Positions 42,302-45,207 of a stretch of DNA of 45,207 nt are shown here, in pieces. Numbering within the stretch: position 1 is the first letter of the stretch; the number at the start of each line of letters is the position of its first letter. Made by a program: the position numbers and the translations under genes. Origin of the DNA: PFJX01 sp038215555. GTDB lineage: Bacteria > Pseudomonadota > Gammaproteobacteria > Burkholderiales > Thiobacillaceae. The notes under the pieces are model-generated. The model saw only the letters and a list, made by a program, of their open reading frames with translations, had not been told where the DNA came from and made no database searches. The stretch is taken from NCBI GenBank assembly GCA_038215555.1, contig JBBQQT010000008.1, positions 1 through 45,207 of the forward strand, in the 5' to 3' direction.

Positions 42302-43071
42302 GCCGGCGTGCCTCCCAGATAAGCCGCGATCACCGCCGCATCCCGCTGCACACTGGCGGCATCGCCTTCCGCGATCTTGCGGCCGTAATCGAGCACCGCA
42401 ACGCGGTCGCACAGACCCATGACCAGCTTCACATCATGTTCGATCAGCAACAACGTGACACCACCTTCGCGCACGCGCTGGAAAAGCTCACCCATCTGGC
42501 GCCGCTCGCTCGGATTCATTCCCGCCACCGGTTCATCCAGCGCCAGCAACTTTGGCTCGGTCGCCAGCGCGCGGGCAACTTCGAGACGACGTTGATCGCC
42601 ATAAGCAAGGTGGCCGGCCAAGGTACGGCCCTTTTTATGCAGGCCGACGTAGTCCATCAGATGGCGTGCTTTATCGCGAATATCAGCTTCTTCTGCGCGC
42701 GTGCGGCGATCACGCAGAACCGCGCCGAGGATGCCGGTGCGACTGCGCGCATGACGACCGACCATGACGTTTTCCAATGCCGTCATGTTGGCGAACAGGC
42801 GGATGTTCTGGAACGTGCGCGCGAAGCCGCGTTCGACGATCTGATGCGGCTTCAGGCCCTGCAAGGCGGCGCCATCGAGCTTAACCTCGCCCGCCGTCAA
42901 ACTGTAGAGACCGGTCATGCAATTGAACAACGTCGTCTTGCCGGCGCCGTTGGGCCCCATCAGGCCGTAGATCTCGCCCAGGCGCACATCAAGAGAAACG
43001 TCTTCCAATGCCGCCAGGCCGCCAAAGCGTTTGGTGACACCGGAAACACGCAACAAGGAATCCTTGTTCAT
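42298..43071 (-). CDS. livG: Branched-chain amino acid ABC transporter ATPase LivG
   Basis: A 257-residue ABC ATPase with Walker A GPNGAGKTTLFNCMTGLY, the LivG-type FARTFQNIRLFANMTALENV, the atypical signature LAYGDQRRLEVARAL and Walker B LLALDEPVAGMNPSE. It overlaps livM upstream and livF downstream by four bases each. Confidence 0.94.
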   Translation of the reverse strand: MNKDSLLRVSGVTKRFGGLAALEDVSLDVRLGEIYGLMGPNGAGKTTLFNCMTGLYSLTAGEVKLDGAALQGLKPHQIVERGFARTFQNIRLFANMTALENVMVGRHARSRTGILGAVLRDRRTRAEEADIRDKARHLMDYVGLHKKGRTLAGHLAYGDQRRLEVARALATEPKLLALDEPVAGMNPSERRQMGELFQRVREGGVTLLLIEHDVKLVMGLCDRVAVLDYGRKIAEGDAASVQRDAAVIAAYLGGTPA

Positions 43072-44171
43072 GCTTTGGCGTCGTAAAGATCGGCCTGTTC
43101 CTGATCAGCGACGCCATCTTCGGCGGCAAACTCTCGCTTGCGCTGGCGTGAAGGCAACAGGCCGGCAGGCCGATACAGCATCATCGCAACCAGCGCGACA
43201 CCGAACAGCAGCATGCGCAGATCGGAAGGATCAACCACGACGTGGCCCAATGTAGCGCGTTGCAAATCGCCCAGATAACGCAGTGCCTCGGGAATCACCG
43301 TCAGCAACACCGCGCCGAGAATGACACCGGGAATATTGCCCATGCCACCGAGCACGATCATGCACAGCACCAGAATCGATTCCCACAGATTGAAACTTTC
43401 CGGACTGATGAAGCCCTGGAAGGCCGCAAACAAACCGCCCGCGAGTCCGCCGAAAGTGGCCCCCATGGCGAATGCCAGCAGCTTCATGTTGCGTGTGTTG
43501 ACGCCCATCGCCGCCGCCGCGATTTCGTCTTCACGAATCGCCGCCCAGGCACGCCCGATGCGCGAATCCTGCAAACGCATGGCGATGAAGATGGCGAGCA
43601 GGGTAAAGGCCAGAAACAGGTAGTAGTAGAAATAAGTCGGCGGGAACGTCATGCCGAAAATGTGCAGCGGCTTGCCGAAGGAGAACCCGGCGATGCTGAT
43701 CGGATCGATCAGATTGATCCCCTGCGGGCCGTTGGTCAGGTTGAACGGCGCATTCAGATTGTTCATGAAGATGCGAATGATCTCGCCAAAACCCAAGGTG
43801 ACGATGGCCAGGTAATCGCCGCGCAAACGCAAGGTCGGCGACCCAAGCAGGACGCCGAACAGACCTGCCAGCATGGCGCCGATCGGCAGCACCAGCCAGA
43901 ACGGCAGATGCAGGCCGAAATGCGGACTCGCCAGCCAGGCATAGAGATAGGCGCCGATGGCGTAGAACGCGATATAGCCGAGATCGAGCAGGCCGGCATA
44001 ACCGACGACAATATTCAAACCGATCGCCAGCAAGACGTAGAGCAGCACGAAATCGAGTACCCGCACCCAGGAATTTCCCAGGCCGAAGCCCATGATGAAA
44101 GGCAGTGCGGCGAGCAGCACCGCCAGCAGAATGGCGGTCAGACGCGGCCGCTTGCGCAACCCGTCAAGCAC
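43068..44171 (-). CDS. livM: Branched-chain amino acid ABC transporter permease LivM
   Basis: A membrane permease of about 367 residues with eight or more hydrophobic segments and the LivM landmarks LNIVVGYAGLLDLGYIAFYA, GDYLAIVTLGFGEIIRIFMN, AIREDEIAAAAMGVNTRNMK and VLGGMGNIPGVILGA. No ATG fits; GTG 44171 overlaps the livH stop by eight bases and is preferred, TTG 44180 is an alternative. A short basic tail at the C-terminus (PSRQRKREFAAEDG) is cytoplasmic. Confidence 0.9.
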   Translation of the reverse strand: MLDGLRKRPRLTAILLAVLLAALPFIMGFGLGNSWVRVLDFVLLYVLLAIGLNIVVGYAGLLDLGYIAFYAIGAYLYAWLASPHFGLHLPFWLVLPIGAMLAGLFGVLLGSPTLRLRGDYLAIVTLGFGEIIRIFMNNLNAPFNLTNGPQGINLIDPISIAGFSFGKPLHIFGMTFPPTYFYYYLFLAFTLLAIFIAMRLQDSRIGRAWAAIREDEIAAAAMGVNTRNMKLLAFAMGATFGGLAGGLFAAFQGFISPESFNLWESILVLCMIVLGGMGNIPGVILGAVLLTVIPEALRYLGDLQRATLGHVVVDPSDLRMLLFGVALVAMMLYRPAGLLPSRQRKREFAAEDGVADQEQADLYDAKA

Positions 44172-45093
44172 GATTGGCAACCCGTTCGCCGAGCAGCCCG
44201 GAGGGCCGGAACACCAGCACTGCAATCAGCACGAAGAAGGCGAACACATCCTGATAATGGCTGCCCAGGAAACCGCCGGTGATGTCGCCGATGTAACCGG
44301 CACCGAGCGCCTCGATGACGCCGAGCAACAAGCCGCCCAGCATCGCCCCCGCGATATTGCCGATGCCGCCCAGCACTGCGGCTGAAAAAGCCTTCAGGCC
44401 AAGCATGAAACCCATGTAGTAATGCGCCAGTCCGTAATAGGCACTGACCATGACGCCGGCAATCGCGGCAATTGCAGCGCCGATGATGAAAGTGGCAGAA
44501 ATCACCCGATCCACGTTCACCCCCATCAGTTCGGCGACTTCCTTTGATTGCGCGGTCGCACGCATGGCGCGACCGAGCCGCGTCCGCTCAACCAGCAGCC
44601 AGAGACCGGCCATGATGGTGAAAGCCAGCACCACGATGCTGATCTGCAGCAGACTGATATGGGCGCCGAGGAACTCGTATCTGGTGGTGGGCAGAATCTC
44701 CGGGAACGACACGTACTGACGGCCCCAGATCAGCATGGCCAGATTCTGCAGAATGATCGACACGCCAATCGCGGTAATCAGCGGCGCCAGGCGGGGCGCT
44801 TTGCGCAACGGTCGATAGGCGACCTTTTCGATACCGAAGGCCAACAGCATGCAGGCCGGGATCGCCACCAAAATGCCGCCCAGCACGACCAGAATGCCGG
44901 GCATATCGGGCGCGACGCCGACCAGAATGCCGATCACTGTCAGCGCCACCATGGCGCCGATCATGGTCACCTCACCATGCGCGAAGTTGATCAGTTCAAG
45001 AATGCCGTAAACCATGGTGTAGCCAAGCGCAACCAGCGCATAGATGCTACCCAGCACAAGGCCGTTGACGAGCTGTTGGGTGAAGATGTCCAT
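44164..45093 (-). CDS. livH: Branched-chain amino acid ABC transporter permease LivH
   Basis: A 309-residue permease starting MDIFTQQLVNGLVLGSIYAL, the usual LivH N-terminus, with LINFAHGEVTMIGAMVAL, RATAQSKEVAELMGVNVDRV and AVLGGIGNIAGAMLGGLLLG. The open frame extends 21 codons upstream, but that part (LDSRLRENDE) is the translation of a REP-like repeat and should not be included. The matching binding protein LivK is not in this window and may lie beyond the edge. Confidence 0.93.
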   Translation of the reverse strand: MDIFTQQLVNGLVLGSIYALVALGYTMVYGILELINFAHGEVTMIGAMVALTVIGILVGVAPDMPGILVVLGGILVAIPACMLLAFGIEKVAYRPLRKAPRLAPLITAIGVSIILQNLAMLIWGRQYVSFPEILPTTRYEFLGAHISLLQISIVVLAFTIMAGLWLLVERTRLGRAMRATAQSKEVAELMGVNVDRVISATFIIGAAIAAIAGVMVSAYYGLAHYYMGFMLGLKAFSAAVLGGIGNIAGAMLGGLLLGVIEALGAGYIGDITGGFLGSHYQDVFAFFVLIAVLVFRPSGLLGERVANRA

Positions 45094-45116
45094 GGCGGGC
45101 GCAGGGGGCGTGGATT

Positions 45117-45207
45117 CGTCATTCTCGCGCAAGCGGGAATCCAGTTCGTTGGTCAAACCTTAATCAGATTGACACTCTGGATTCCCGTTTTCACGGGAAG
45201 GAAAGCT
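45117..45207. repeat. REP-like inverted repeat at window edge
   Basis: CGTCATTCTCGCGCAAGCGGG...CCAG (45117-45144) and CTGGATTCCCGTTTTCACGGGAA (about 45177-45199) are inverted arms, each with its own small hairpin. This is the same family as 1842-1914 but with different loop and arm sequence. It sits upstream of livH. Confidence 0.75.

Overview
The window looks like a chromosomal segment of a high-GC betaproteobacterium (Nitrosomonadales or Rhodocyclales type is my inference). The support is gene content and order: algH-ruvX-pyrR-pyrB-pyrC', argH / algZ-algR / hemC-hemD-hemX-hemY, cyaY / lptM-lysA, priA-dacB, a sulfur-oxidation soxYZ pair, and a livHMGF branched-chain amino acid transporter. 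There are no rRNA or tRNA genes, no CRISPR array and no intact insertion sequence that I can see. Most of the segment is ordinary housekeeping DNA; the unusual material lies at about 1.8-5.3 kb, 10.6-16.8 kb, 34.5 kb and 40-41.6 kb.

Layout. 0.26-2.9 kb: a Uma2-family nuclease-like gene and a B12-binding radical SAM gene that carries a REP-like palindromic repeat inside its reading frame. 3.0-4.4 kb: a CsgG-like secreted protein gene with one frameshift, preceded by a well-preserved cyclic-di-GMP-I (GEMM) riboswitch. 4.46-5.3 kb: a recombination scar made of a Fic C-terminus, a 61-bp copy of the radical SAM gene and a broken BRO/DinD-like gene. 5.4-9.2 kb: the pyrimidine operon algH-ruvX-pyrR-pyrB-pyrC', whose dihydroorotase has lost the metal-binding HxH motif. 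9.2-10.7 kb: phrB.

10.6-16.8 kb: a decayed sensory/uptake module (TonB-dependent receptor, ABC-type substrate-binding protein, hybrid histidine kinase), each gene with frameshifts, a stop or a deletion. Its likely LuxR-type response regulator is intact, and a free-standing soxYZ pair lies between them. 17.0-19.3 kb: a chemoreceptor preceded by a secreted sensor-domain protein behind a sigma-28-like promoter. 19.4-31.4 kb: an epimerase, a ferredoxin-type reductase, heme genes, a thioredoxin-fold protein, algZR, argH, two overlapping cyclic-nucleotide-binding proteins, cyaY, lptM and lysA. 31.5-34.4 kb: a lysine/alanine-repeat histone H1-like gene and priA, followed by a gap with a DnaA-box cluster. 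34.8-38.6 kb: dacB and two UDP-HexNAc sugar genes. 38.7-41.6 kb: a secreted trypsin-like protease, a YgfX-like membrane protein and two secreted proteins built from a short (D/N)P-x-x-Y/M repeat that I do not recognise. 41.6-45.1 kb: livFGMH, with another REP-like element at the window edge.

How the genes work together: the pyrimidine, heme, lysine and branched-chain amino acid loci are compact operons with 4-8 bp start/stop overlaps. The candidates for less-described biology are the secreted repeat-protein pair, the riboswitch-controlled CsgG-like gene, the SoxY with a C-terminal tail next to a decayed receptor-kinase module, and the overlapping cyclic-nucleotide-binding pair without effector domains.
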